From Austropuccinia psidii (taxonomy: Eukaryota; Basidiomycota; Pucciniomycetes; Pucciniales; Sphaerophragmiaceae): a stretch of DNA of 64,000 nucleotides. The position numbers were made by a program, and so were the translations under genes. Of this stretch, positions 22,905 through 33,394 are shown piece by piece (the stretch's first letter is position 1; the number at the start of each line of letters is the position of its first letter). The notes below the pieces were generated by a model. It searched no databases and had not been told where the DNA came from. It saw only the letters and a program-made list of their open reading frames with translations. The stretch is from NCBI GenBank assembly GCA_023105745.1, contig JALGQZ010000009.1, positions 46,405,967 to 46,469,966 of the forward strand, written 5' to 3'.

Positions 22905-24233
22905 TCAATCTTTGAATCGGCATGAGATTGTATTACCATCCCTGATTTGATAGCCCGCTCTCTCGCCAATCTCATAATAGCCATGGCTTTTTTGCCGCAT
23001 TGTTTTTGCTAACCTGCTTGAGCATTGTGCGGACATACCCACTAGTGTCGTGCTTTCGTTGTCCTGTGCTGGATCAGTATAATGAACAAATGTACTACTG
23101 GCCCACACTACCTGAATGAGCCCATGACATGCGGATAGATCAATCCAAAAATGCTCATTTGGGAAAATCAATTTTCCCCCTGTACACCGCTTTGACGTAT
23201 CTCTTTGAATTTGGCCGGTCTGCTTATCAGCTTGAAACCACCATCCCGAAGCATACAGCGATGCATCCTTATCAACATGAGGTGCGTTTTTGAATCCATT
23301 CATGGTGAAAGTGAGTGTGGAAGCGAACTCGAATGCACCCTGATTTGCCAGAATATTGCCTTCATAGTTGACTTGATCAAAAGACGGAACCCCCAATGAA
23401 TTGTAGGAATTTTGAATCTTCTCAAATAAATTATCCCCAACATATTGTAAGGATTGACCTAGAATGCAACCCACCGAGCTAAGATTGGCACCTCGGTTCC
23501 GCCATTCATCTTTTGCATTTTCAATTTTGCCAGCACTTCCATACAGACCAAATTGTTCATTCTTCGTGGTGCATTTGCGCCACCCAATCGCGAACATAAA
23601 TCCCTCCAGTAATGCTCCATTTGTTGCAATAGGGTCAGTGAACCTCTTTTCGCGAAATAAGAATTGTGATGATTCATCCCATTGATTGACCTCGACTTCA
23701 CTCATTGTTGTGAATGGTCGGAATTCGACAAGGGCAATGAGTAATCCGGTTGAAGAGAAAATTGCCACACGGCCAAAGTGAATGCGTTTGATCTGATTGA
23801 CATCCACAACCCTCCGAATTTCACTTGGGGTCATATTTGCTGATACTGGCATTGATATTTGTGCTGTTGGGCGAGAGGAGGAAAACAACCTATTCATTCG
23901 GCTTGTTTTGCGCTCATTTGTCTTTTGGGATCTGCTACTATTCCCGAGTGGTTGAGGGATCACTATGTGTTGAAGCACACAAGATATCAGATACTGCCAA
24001 GGAGCTTTCTTTGGCACACATCCTTGAACTTCCCTGTTGGAGCCCACATGACATTGGCACAATCTGAACCGACTAAAGCCAATGTTCTTCCATGGGGCCC
24101 AATGAGGGTGCCACATAAATGTGGAAGCATATATACACTGAGATTAAGCGAGTAACTCACACTTTCCTTCCTCAGCCCGACGCTTTCTCGCGAGTTCCCT
24201 TTTACGCTCTTTTCCTTTTTTGGTGAATGGCAT
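22905..24233 (-). CDS. TET/JBP-like 2-oxoglutarate Fe(II) dioxygenase (about 356 aa)
   Basis: This protein is predicted to oxidise a nucleic-acid base (5-methylcytosine in TET relatives) using Fe(II) and 2-oxoglutarate. It matches the Tet-like 2OG-Fe(II) oxygenase family expanded in rusts and other basidiomycetes. Landmarks in the last exon are IKRIHFGRVAIFSSTG, LVEFRPFTTMS, GFMFAIGWRKC, FKNAPHVDKDASLY (HxD iron ligands), GGKLIFPNEHFWIDLS, VWASSTFVHYT (third iron-ligand His) and LVGMSAQCSSRLAK (candidate 2OG-binding Arg). My gene model is exon 1 24233-24161 (basic MPFTKKGKERKREL start), exon 2 24033-23995 and exon 3 23863-22905; it is open in both copies. The short exon 2 is the least certain part. 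An unspliced frame from 24116 is the alternative. The copy 2 protein has the same length and all catalytic residues. Confidence 0.82.
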
Positions 24234-24567
24234 GCTTTCAGCAGAAATTGAAATGAAACCAAATGATTACTGATTTCTTAATATCACCTAAATTGGATTG
24301 CCGTGGATGAATCTTTTTTAATTGCGGCTAAAAAGAAAGCTCACGCCTGACCTTGGCAAATTCACGATCTCAAATACCTGAACCTGAAAATTGCAGTGGA
24401 TAGTGCATTCTTCAATTTTACACATTGATGTTTCCATGCAATCACTTTCCAATCCAACCATTTGGAATATTGCAAGCACACGGAAATGCAATATGCATCC
24501 TGCTGCGGATCCCTAGCTATCCTAGTCCTCTTGAAAGACACAGGAACATTTGGCCTATTATGGGCTG

Positions 24568-24622
24568 GCGGGAAGTGATAAACGCGACTTCCCGCAATGC
24601 ACCCGCGTGTGCTACTCGCGGG
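24568..24622. promoter_or_regulatory. Paired CpG-rich hairpins upstream of the TET-like gene
   Basis: Two adjacent inverted repeats: GCGGGAAGT (24568-24576) with ACTTCCCGC (24587-24595), and CCCGCG (24602-24607) with CGCGGG (24617-24622). Both are conserved in copy 2 (46696-46750). They sit about 340-390 bp upstream of the TET start. Their function is unknown; a binding site or a cruciform is possible. Confidence 0.55.
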
Positions 24623-24668
24623 CACATCGCCTGACTCAGCTTGCGTCTTGTCGGAGTCTTTGCAATGA

Positions 24669-24692
24669 TGTACGGAGGCATGCCGCCGTACA
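24669..24692. promoter_or_regulatory. CpG palindrome, site e (copy 1)
   Basis: Half site TGTACGGAGGCA with its near complement, 24 bp, in the promoter region of the TET-like gene. The copy 2 equivalent is 46626-46649. Confidence 0.75.
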
Positions 24693-24810
24693 ATTACTAT
24701 TGGTACTCAGACTGTGGCATCCGGGCAGTAGTAGGATAGGAAGTCATGATTATTAAATTCATAAATAACTTTGCAAAATTCAATTACAATCTATCTAGTA
24801 CAAAGCTAAT

Positions 24811-27040
24811 CTAAAACGGGTCAATCCTGGTTGTGAGTTTAGCTGACCTGGGTACCGTCAAGGTGACCTCATCACTTGAACCAAGCCCGCGTTTTGCCAC
24901 CCAGGCATCACCAAAGTCTAATACTAAGCATCGTGCAAATTCAAATCTAAGAGGTACAGCGGGGTTAAAAGACTCTGATGCGAAGAAACTTTTATTCAGT
25001 AAATCACATATATACTTATTAGTACGTAGCCACACTGGCTCCACTAGATTTTTACTTTCTGAAAGTTTTGCGGAAATGTCAATTAGTGATAAAGCCCCTT
25101 TAACTGAGCTTGTTCTCCAGTCATCTGAGCATACCATCAAACCACGAACCCCCACCGCACAGAATGCCGCTAATATACCATAGCAAATTCGATTTATTCC
25201 GAGATTCTTGTGACACGTCAAAAGATCTTTGATGGCCTCATTTTTTTTTGAGTTTGTGAGTTTGCCTTTGATGCCATTAACTTCGACCTTTGTATGTGCA
25301 CGTACCATGTTGTACGCAATCATCAAATGGATAACTGTATCCATTAGATCCTCCAGGTTCTTGTGCGGCTTTGTGGATATCTCATTGTCAGCACCGCCAC
25401 CTTCAATGCTGAGTTGGGTTGCACGTTGCTTCGATTTACTCAAGCAGGAGGCAAGGTATTCAACTGCTCCGCGTTCGAGTCCAAGAGGATCGGTCGAATT
25501 TGATGTTGGTGCAACATATGGTTTGGGTGCAATCACATCATATGAGACTAAACTAATGGATTCAAACATAACATTTGCCCAAAAATGTTTAACTGGATTC
25601 GCGGGGTAAAGAAGGCTCTGAACCATTTTGAAGAAGGAGTGTTCAGATTTTGGGAGATTATCTGGAGGTTTAGCTGATTCCTTCATCAATTTGAGATTCC
25701 AAATGTTGTGATCAAAAAACGCTTCTGTTTCTGTTGGCTTAAAAAAATCTAACCCTGTATATTGCAATTTATATCACCAGTCAAAAGCCAATAATCAAGT
25801 ATCATGCACAAAGATTAAAAAAAACTCACCTGCCATCTCAAGGTCCTCCAGCCAAGCCGACATTTTAAGCTCTCGGTTACTGATCAACTTAATACCAACG
25901 GGCAGGAATGTATGAGCATCCTTTGTTGGTAAATTGTCCCATCTATTTTTGTAAATCCTATTGATATTATCAAGCCCCCTTTTCCATGATTGTTGAGAAA
26001 TATTGGAATGATAATTCAAAATGCCTGCAAACTCTTCCATGCGGGATAAAAATATTCCTTGAAAATTTGCAGCGGATGACACTTTGGGCTCAGCGTCAGG
26101 AATTATATCAGTCATATCTCGTCCCATTGTATCATGTTTAATTGTTTCCCTTTCTTGAGAGGCTTGAATATTCTGAGGAGAGGCGGGAGGGGTTGCATCA
26201 TGCATTGTTTCATTGGGTATCGGGGGGCTTTCAGTATGTGGAGCTTCATCATGCATTGTTTCATTGAGTATTGGGGGGGGTTCAGTATGCGGAGGTTGAT
26301 TATCAATATGGTCCCCTTCAACATTGATAATTTCATGACCTTGATCGCGAGAATCGTTTGCAGCTTCAAAGGTACGGCGTTTTTTGTTTGTTTTTTTGGT
26401 CGCATGTATATTTGGTCTTTTTCCTAATCCTTTGCCTGGAAATCCAATTACGACTCGAGATCCTTCAGGTAGAGATTCTCCCACCTCCACACCTGCCCAT
26501 ATATTGTAAGCAGCTATTTTTATCAATTTTGTTTTGAATTATTAATGGACTTACGGTTCAAATCCATTTTGAGCAGGCTCATGGCTTCAGCAATCTTTTG
26601 ACGCACATAATCAGGAATTTTACTATCATTTTGAATTTTCTCGAGCCTTGGGATTGTTTGAGCAATGTTGGAGACAAATTGTTCCTTGGATATAATTTCC
26701 ACCTCCCCACTGAAAATTACATCATCTTCTGTCGGTGAACAAGGTTCAACAGTCTTTTCCTTCTCATAAGTTTTAAAATTTGGTTTCTGAGAGCTTGGAG
26801 GCTGCCCTGAAATAAAGGCTATGACACAATATCAGGTTTTGAGAGATTTGAAATATTCAAGATGGATGCATACTCACATTCCGGAAGAACTGGTGGATCT
26901 TGATTATCTTCATGTGACTGGCTCTCTACTTCAATGCCTAATTCACAACTACTGGCGATATCAGAGATTTCACTTCCACTCTCTGGGGCTGAAGTTGGTC
27001 ATTCATTGAATTGAGTTGAATTTCCCGGGGTTCGGGCCAT
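24811..27040 (-). pseudogene. Gene 5, unknown function, four exons (673 codons), one premature TGA
   Basis: I do not recognise this protein. Exons 27040-26878, 26806-26555, 26492-25830 and 25754-24811 have good GT...AG borders and join in one frame of 674 codons. Codon 14 is TGA where copy 2 has CGA, so this copy is nominally broken near its start. An acidic Ser-rich N-terminus is followed by a helical stretch (AQTIPRLEKIQNDSKI), a basic KKTNKKRRTF segment (possible nuclear signal) and a disordered region with a duplicated PIPNETMHD/PILNETMHD motif. A conserved C-terminal domain follows (WDNLPTKDAH, HSFFKMVQSLLYPANPVKHFW, LDFGDAWVAKRG). It lies upstream of the TET gene on the same strand. Confidence 0.65.
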
Positions 27041-27539
27041 AGCGGAGGTAGTTTAGTAAGCAAATAGATGGTGACGAGTTGATTGATAACTTGTTTGAAA
27101 ATTTTTGAATAAAAAGATCCAAATTCAAGAAAAAAGGTGCAAGTAAAATAATTGCATTTGCAAAATGCGATTTGTCGGGAAATTGAAGGAGGCGATGTTT
27201 TGCAAATTATTTCATATCATGCAAATGAAATCACTTCCCTGTGAGACATTGAATAAAGTTGACTAGTGAGAAACCTACTAAAGTCAACTTTTGAACTATT
27301 CAACGCTCATGAGGTAAGGACTAAGCAAAGTGTTCATTTGATTGATATGAAATAAAATGGTTTTGTCGGCGAAACAGGAGACACAATTCTTGTCTTAAAT
27401 AGTCCACTTATTAGGTTTTAATTTGTGAGTCTCATGATTTAAACCCTAACCACAACATGGTGAATATACTGACCAATATCCCCTTAGGTCCTGTTGGGAG
27501 AGAAGGCCACTCAGCATATTTTGGCAATTGCGTTCATTG

Positions 27540-27563
27540 TGTACGCCAACAAGCCACTGTACC
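27540..27563. promoter_or_regulatory. CpG palindrome, site f (copy 1), decayed
   Basis: TGTACGCCAACA facing AGCCACTGTACC. The equivalent in copy 2 (42305-42328) is better preserved. It lies 500 bp upstream of the gene 5 start. Confidence 0.55.
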
Positions 27564-27571
27564 CTATGGAT

Positions 27572-27966
27572 GTAGTACAGAAGCGTAAGGATAAGTGGTG
27601 TTGGGAGCATGTCGGGAGGGCACTACATGAGCGTAAGGATGGTAAGCAGTGTTGGGAGAATGTCGGGAGGGAGGGTAAGCGTTGTCGGAGGCATGTCGGG
27701 AGGGCACTACATGAGCGTAAGGATGGTAAGCAGTGTCGGGAGAATGTCGGGAGGGAGGGTGAGCGTTGTCGGAGGCATGTCAGGAGGGCACTACATGAGC
27801 GTAAGGATGGTAAGCAGTGTCGGGAGGGAGGGTAAGCGTTGTCGGGGGCATGTCGGGAGGGCACTACATGAGCGTAAGGATGGTAAGCGTTGTCGGAGGC
27901 ATGTCGGGAGGGTACTACACAAGCGTAAGGATGGTAGGGGCGGGGGTGTGAAAGCGTAAGGAGTGG
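27572..27966. repeat. Minisatellite 2
   Basis: Units alternate GCGTAAGGATGGTAAGC with GTCGGGAGGGCACTACATGA and GTCGGAGGCATGTCGGGAGG. Copy 2 has the inverse array at 41846-42297. The GCGTAAGGAT core is shared with minisatellite 1. Confidence 0.85.
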
Positions 27967-28247
27967 TGAGGACGGAGAGGGGCGGGCAGTGGCGGAGTCT
28001 CATCAGGATGGAGGGCGGTGCGGGTGCGTAAGCATGCTAAGCGTCGGGGAGGCAGAAGCCAATGAGGTGAAATTACAAAAACGTTGCGCATAGTGTTGAA
28101 ATGGGTTTGGGCTTTGAGTGACATTCTCATGTGACACATGTGACGATTGACGTTGTCTTGACGCTGACGTGACGTGACCCACTAAATCCAGTGACTATAA
28201 AGTGACACTAACGCGACTGAAGCAAGATTTTATACTGACCGCGGTGC

Positions 28248-28293
28248 GACGTGAAGTCAATCGCGGACGATTGACGCGAGATTCGCCCTGGTG
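28248..28293 (-). repeat. Terminal inverted repeat, far end, copy 1
   Basis: The reverse complement starts CACCAGGGCGAATCTCG and matches 7210-7255 over 46 bp with a few substitutions. Beyond it the two ends differ (CGCACCGC here against AAGCAAAC at the other end). Confidence 0.9.
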
Positions 28294-29239
28294 AAAGGAA
28301 TTGTCATTGAGAATAGCTGCGCTACTTTAAAATTCCTTTGCACTCCAAGCTCTCACGGTTTTTTTTATACTATATTTACTTTATTTTCTTTAGTACTATT
28401 ATTATGTTGGTAAGTTTATTTTGTTCTAAATTCTTTCTTTTCTTTTTTTTTAAAAGATTATTTAAATATTTGATATAAAAAATACTAATTTATAACAATA
28501 TTTTTTTTTGATCATTTCATTGTAAAGGAAAAAATAAAATAAAATAAAATCGTTGAGTATTCCTGTGCTACTGCAGAATTCTTCCTTTCCTATGATCACA
28601 AATCGGTATTTTTTTTTATTGTTAAAATTCTACCTTTATATTATTATTACTTTTTTATTTGTAAGTTTATATTATTTTTTTTTAATTTTAAATTATTTAA
28701 ACAATTTCTTTTTTTTTACATTTAGTGTTGTTTTAGATAGAAGGAGTTGGAGAAGTGGTGGCTGATAACCCGTGGGTATACTGCAGCAATTAATCCCCAA
28801 CTCTTTTCCCGCCATCTATGGCTTGCTTTTACAGGTAATGTACAGTTTTTTAGTGTTGTTCTTCTTATTATTATTATGATTATTTTTATGTTTAATATTA
28901 ATTTCTACTATCTCTTCTCAATGCTTATCAGTGATCTTCAAAGCCACTGAAATCATAGTCCTGAATCTGAATAGTGCTGCCAGTTTTTATATTTTGGGGT
29001 GAGTTATTTTTCTTATCTTGTGAATTATCAGTTTCTATTGCTTTAAAACCCCCTTTTTTTGAATTAACTAAATGTTTTTTTTACATGTTGCAATAAAAAA
29101 TTCAAATTACAATTAATTTCTTGAATCGTATGTGGGAGCTAAAAAAATATGGGGTGAGCTATTTTTTTATTGCTTGTATTATGCTAATCCTTTTTTTTTC
29201 TAAAGTTTTCTGCTGATGATGTAAGTCAAGGAAAGTTGG
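28294..29239 (+). repeat. Right half of the tandem array and AT-rich leader
   Basis: Units with the TGCTACTGCAG-like core recur near 28318 and 28560, continuing the array at 6781-7209 that giant copy 1 split. The rest is poly-T/TTATT-rich with intron-like short blocks (tacaggtaatg near 28830). No gene is seen before the TATA box at 29240. Confidence 0.45.
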
Positions 29240-29250
29240 TTTATAAATAG
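29240..29250 (+). promoter_or_regulatory. TATA box of the small spliced gene
   Basis: TTTATAAATAGG followed by a pyrimidine-rich CCTTCTCTACTCAGCTTTG, about 110 bp upstream of the ATG at 29355. Confidence 0.55.
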
Positions 29251-29354
29251 GCGATTGTTCCTTCTCTACTCAGCTTTGTTTCCCTACCTCTATATTTCTT
29301 TTTTTTTCATAGCCAAAAAAACATATATTTTTATTTTTATTTTTTAACATTATT

Positions 29355-29994
29355 ATGCCATTTACCTCAGAAATCCAACCTATCGCTGATGGTGACCAAG
29401 AGGTCACTATCTCTCTTGACTCTATTAATTATAGCTTTATGATTCCTTCTTGTGGCCTACCAACCTTTAATCTATACACCCACTCTGAACATGAAGATCC
29501 GACCCCAGTTCATCCTTTAGTTGGCCATGTTGGCCTTGCACCTAGCTTGCCTCCAGCTCTCTCAACAAACACTCAACCAACCACACCAGAGTCAGAGAGT
29601 AACAACCCCCTTTTAGATAATAATACAACTCCTCCCTCAATCCAATCTCTCCAAGCCAATTTTAGTTACTATTTCCGCCTTTTCGATGGCGAAATGAACG
29701 GTCTACAAGCTCACATGGAAAACCTCTATGTGAATCACACACCAAATTCTTTTTCATTTCAACAAGAGCACCAAATAATCAAAAATTTGGTGCAGTCATG
29801 CTTGCACTGGTACAGGCACATGATAAAGTAAGTCCATTTGCTATATATATATATATTATTAATTTATTTACATATAATATATATATTATTAATTTATTTA
29901 CATATAATATATATATTATTATTTATTTATTTTTTAAAAGTGCTGCTGTACAATTGGCTGAGCAGCAGGAAACTCCACCATTATATTTTCGCTA
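29355..29994 (+). CDS. Small two-exon gene, unknown (about 176 aa)
   Basis: Exon 1 runs from the ATG at 29355 to about 29838. The donor GTAAGTCC and the acceptor TTTAAAAG near 29940 give exon 2 (NAAVQLAEQQETPPLYFR then stop) in frame. The product has no recognisable domain: a Pro/Thr/Asn-rich middle (residues 50-95) and a C-terminal helical part (LFDGEMNGLQAHMENLYVN, EHQIIKNLVQSC). It sits in element B DNA on the opposite strand, behind a good TATA box. It may be the ORF of another inserted, non-autonomous element. The intron contains a (TA)n direct repeat. Confidence 0.5.
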
Positions 29995-31036
29995 AACGTT
30001 AAAGTACGTCCTTTTTCTTTTCCTTTTTTTTTATGAAACTTGATTCAAAGAAATATTGCTAATCATCCCTTCTTTTATATAATTTATTTAAGGGTCTAGT
30101 CCTAGCGAACCAAAAAGCGCTTTCTGCTTTTTTGTTGTTGTTTTTTTTTTTTTTTTATTTGAAAGAAAATTCTTCGTAAATCGGAAAAAAAAAAATAAAC
30201 ATAAATAAAAAAAATGTTCTTACTTTAATTATGCCAGCTAGTAAAACAATTTTATCTCTTTTTTTTATTTTTTTTATCAGGCTATGTTATTGAAATGGAA
30301 TGAGACTTAAATAATAATAATAATCATTATTATTATTATTATTTTTAATATCTTGGCTTTCAGCCTTCTCCCCCATTAATGATATTGAAGCGAGCAAAGA
30401 AATAAATAAACAAAAATAAAAAATCACATAAAACTAAACAAAATAAAAAATAAAAATAAGAAATAAAGTATATGTAAAAGATGATTAAAAATAATAAGTA
30501 AAGGAAATCAGTGCTCAAGAGCAACAAAAAGGAACCAAGAAAAACAATTACTATGTAGAAAGTAATAATAATAAATACTGGGTTCTGGATTAAGGTTAAT
30601 TGGATATATGATAAATTTACTCTCTTTTTTTTTAATCAAACCCTTTTCTTTTTTTTTATAATACTTATATATTTTTCTATTTATTTTCTCTTTATTTATA
30701 TATATTCACAGAAAAATTAAACAGGAATGATACATATATTATGTATACATTTATACATGGCTTAAAAAAAATAAATAAATAAAATAATCAAATAATCCAA
30801 TAAAATAAAATATAAATAAAAATAAAAGACAAATAAAATAAATATGCAACAGAACTCATTTCAAACTATAATATAATATTCAAAAAAAAAAAAAAAAAAG
30901 GGGGAAAATAATAATAATAATTAAAATAAAACAACATAGAATAAATAATTCAAATAAATCAAATAACATGAAGTAGAAGAAGCATTAAAAAAAAAAGAAA
31001 TAAATAATCAGTTGATCAATTTATAAGATAAAAGTT
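29995..31036. other. AT-rich simple sequence
   Basis: Poly-A/poly-T runs, (AAT)n and AAATAAAT-type repeats dominate. I see no gene, splice pattern or structured element. Confidence 0.5.
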
Positions 31037-32422
31037 TCAACATGATTTTCTTTCTCCAAATTTGTATTTGGATCCTTTACTTGATTTATTTCTTCTTTCA
31101 AATCTAAAAGACATTTTACTTTCCATTTTACTGTTGAAAAACTTATTTAACTCTTTTTTTAGGTTTGATTGAAGCTTTTTAAAGAAATATGGGCTTTTTA
31201 TCTTATTACTAAAATGTAAGTTTAAACTAACACTCACCTTATTCACAGATATAGAATTATCTTTTTGACAATTTTTAGTAAATTGCTTCACCCTTCTATT
31301 TCTAGTAATTTTCTTTTCTTCAAGAATTGGTATTGGATGATTTAAAGTATCATTTTGAGAATGGGATTGATTATTTGGGATTTCTTCAGGGTAAGTGTAT
31401 TTTTTATTAAAGTAATCTGGATCATTTAACTTTATATTATGGGCTAAACCTTTTGCTTCTGAGTTTTGCGCTTCAAAATTAAAAAAACCATTGAATAATT
31501 CTAGTATTTCTTTTTCTTCTTCTGTGAGCTGATTCTGATTATCTCCACCATGCTCTTCAGGTAAATTCTCTATATTGGTCTAGGATTCTCACATATTATC
31601 AGCTAAGTCCTTAATTAAATTATCTTTGCTCTCATCTTTTATTAATAATTATTCATAATTTGTTTCCATTAGCTTGGAGCTGTTTACATTGAACTGATAA
31701 TCTTCATCCTTCTTTTCCTATTCAAATAGTTTATTAAATTTCTGAACCAAAGAAAAATAATCACAAAATTCTTTACCTAAGATTAAATGATTTTCATTTT
31801 CCTCAATCATGAATAACTTGTAGATTGTTTTATCTGTAGGTAGTACTATTTGAACACTGTTAATATACCTTTTAGTGAGTTTATTTTCTAACTTTCTTTT
31901 TGATTTTCTTTTATTAGGGCTTACTCCAATGTGTAAAGCCATTTTAATTGGTATAATATTTATGTCTAAGTTTGGATTCATTATTGCCATAACAGGATAT
32001 TCCTCCCAACCTACTCTGACATATACTGGTGAAAAACTAGGAGAAATAGGATTCAAGATATCATAAAATTCATTTTCTTGTTCAGAAGACTCACCTTTCT
32101 CACTTCCAATGGATTTTTCTTCCATTTTAATATAGCTTATGTTCAATTTTGGTTTGGGTTCAGGTGATATGATTTGTTTTCCTTCACAAGATTTATGCTC
32201 CTTCAGTTCATTTCATTGATAAAGGGTTGGTTGCAATGTGGTTAAAAGAGGTTGAACTTCATCCACATTCAAAGGTATAGAATTCTCTTCTAATATAGTT
32301 GGTGTAGCACCTTTACATTGGAAATCAAAGCTAATAACCTCATTTTTATTCCTTTTCATTTTCTCAACTGCCTTTGCTAACATTCTCTTAACTTTATGGT
32401 GGTCTTTATCCTTCATTCCCAC
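31037..32422 (-). pseudogene. Element B downstream coding remnants, including a second protease-like segment
   Basis: Three open pieces (32213-32422, 31718-32146, 31037-31291) are separated by stops. The 142-aa middle piece has VRVGWEEYPVMAIMNPNLDINIIP and ENENHLILGKEFCDYF, an arrangement like a retropepsin (ALI-D-GS-LNIIP ... ILG--F) but with no DTG/DSG. It could be a non-catalytic protease-like domain or a decayed one. The last piece is Lys/Ser/Phe-rich. It follows the protease of element B on the same strand. No RT follows. Confidence 0.5.
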
Positions 32423-32434
32423 TGTAGGTTCTAG

Positions 32435-33394
32435 TTATTTTTGTTCTTGGTTGACTTTGATTGGTTTTGAAAACTTCAATTTTCTAAAAAATGCTTTTAG
32501 CTTACTAGGTGGGTTTGACTTAATTGATACATTCTGACCTTGACTTGGAATATTACTCTGATTCTGATTATACAATTCTTCTTGGATATAGAACTTAACA
32601 TTTTTTATGCCATTTGAAGTGACAACATTTGATATCTCTCTTGGTTTGATTTTAGAATTATCCTCATCTGCATCTTTCCAGTCTGAAGCTTTCACCATGT
32701 TACATAATTCCATCCCTTTTGGTGGTACTGAATGCCCTCCTTTTTCTTCAGGTGAGCAAATTGGAATACAAAGTCTTTTTCCATCTGATTCTCTATAACT
32801 CAATATTTCTCCTTGATCTTGAGAATGCTCAAGTCTAATTCCATTATCAGCTAAAAATGGCCTACCAATTACAGTATGAACTGCACCTCTGGCAACAAAA
32901 AAGTGAATCTTCCTCTCCTCACTAGATGGTAGAACTAACAGAGTATTTTCAGCAAGTCCAACAACTGCTGTACTATGGCCTCCAATACCCTTTAGACGCA
33001 TATTCAAGGCTCTCATGGTTAATTTTGCTTTAATAGACTCAATCTCTGGGATAATATTCAGCTCAGCACCAGTATAAACCAATGCTTTCAGTTTATAGCC
33101 TTCTTGCCCAATTGCTACATCCATCATACCTAGGGGACAATCATAGTGCATTTTTTCATCAATAATCACTTCTTCTGAAATTACTAATTTTTCTTGGTTG
33201 TTAATTGACTTCATTGACATTAAATACTTCTTTTCTTTTTCAGATAAGAACTTGAGTTGGTTTGTAAAACTGGGTGAAATTGTCAATATTTCTTCTAAGG
33301 TGAGATGCATTTTTTGATCTAAACCTTTCTTCATGACCTTCTCAATTATTGAATCTCCATCTTCTTCTTTTATTACTGATTTTCTAGGTGTCAA
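32435..33394 (-). pseudogene. Element B retropepsin domain with mutated active site
   Basis: The 319-aa open frame contains the retroelement protease layout YDCPLGMMDVAIG, LKALVYTGAELNIIPE (residues 104-117), GIGGHSTAVVGLAEN, VIGRPFLADNGI and SYRESDGKRLCIPICSPEEKGG. The catalytic Asp of the D-[ST]-G-[AS] motif is Tyr107, so it should be inactive. A basic, Lys-rich tail follows (KAFFRKLKFSKP). It lies 3' of gag on the same strand, as expected for gag-pro. Confidence 0.75.

Larger units (their letters stand above)
27041..28247. promoter_or_regulatory. Gene 5 promoter region, minisatellite 2 and subterminal DNA
   Basis: No gene is seen. From left to right: an AT-rich promoter with an inverted GTTGAC/GTCAAC pair (about 27256-27290), CpG palindrome f, minisatellite 2, then a subterminal stretch rich in TGACG/CGTCA motifs (28139-28260). 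Confidence 0.5.
7210..28293 (-). mobile_element. Giant Plavaka-like (CACTA/CMC) DNA transposon, copy 1, 21,084 bp
   Basis: The element is bounded by a 46-bp terminal inverted repeat (7210-7255 and 28248-28293) and a 3-bp duplication. It carries six genes: transposase (minus), WRS-family gene (plus), SNF2 ATPase (minus), Cys6-cluster gene (plus), TET-like dioxygenase (minus) and gene 5 (minus). It also carries subterminal repeats, two minisatellites and six copies of a CpG palindrome. The same unit occurs inverted at 41510-63441, with matching termini, gene order and most non-coding sequence, so the borders are set by comparison of two copies. The transposase assigns it to the Plavaka branch. 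The strand given is that of the transposase. Confidence 0.93.
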
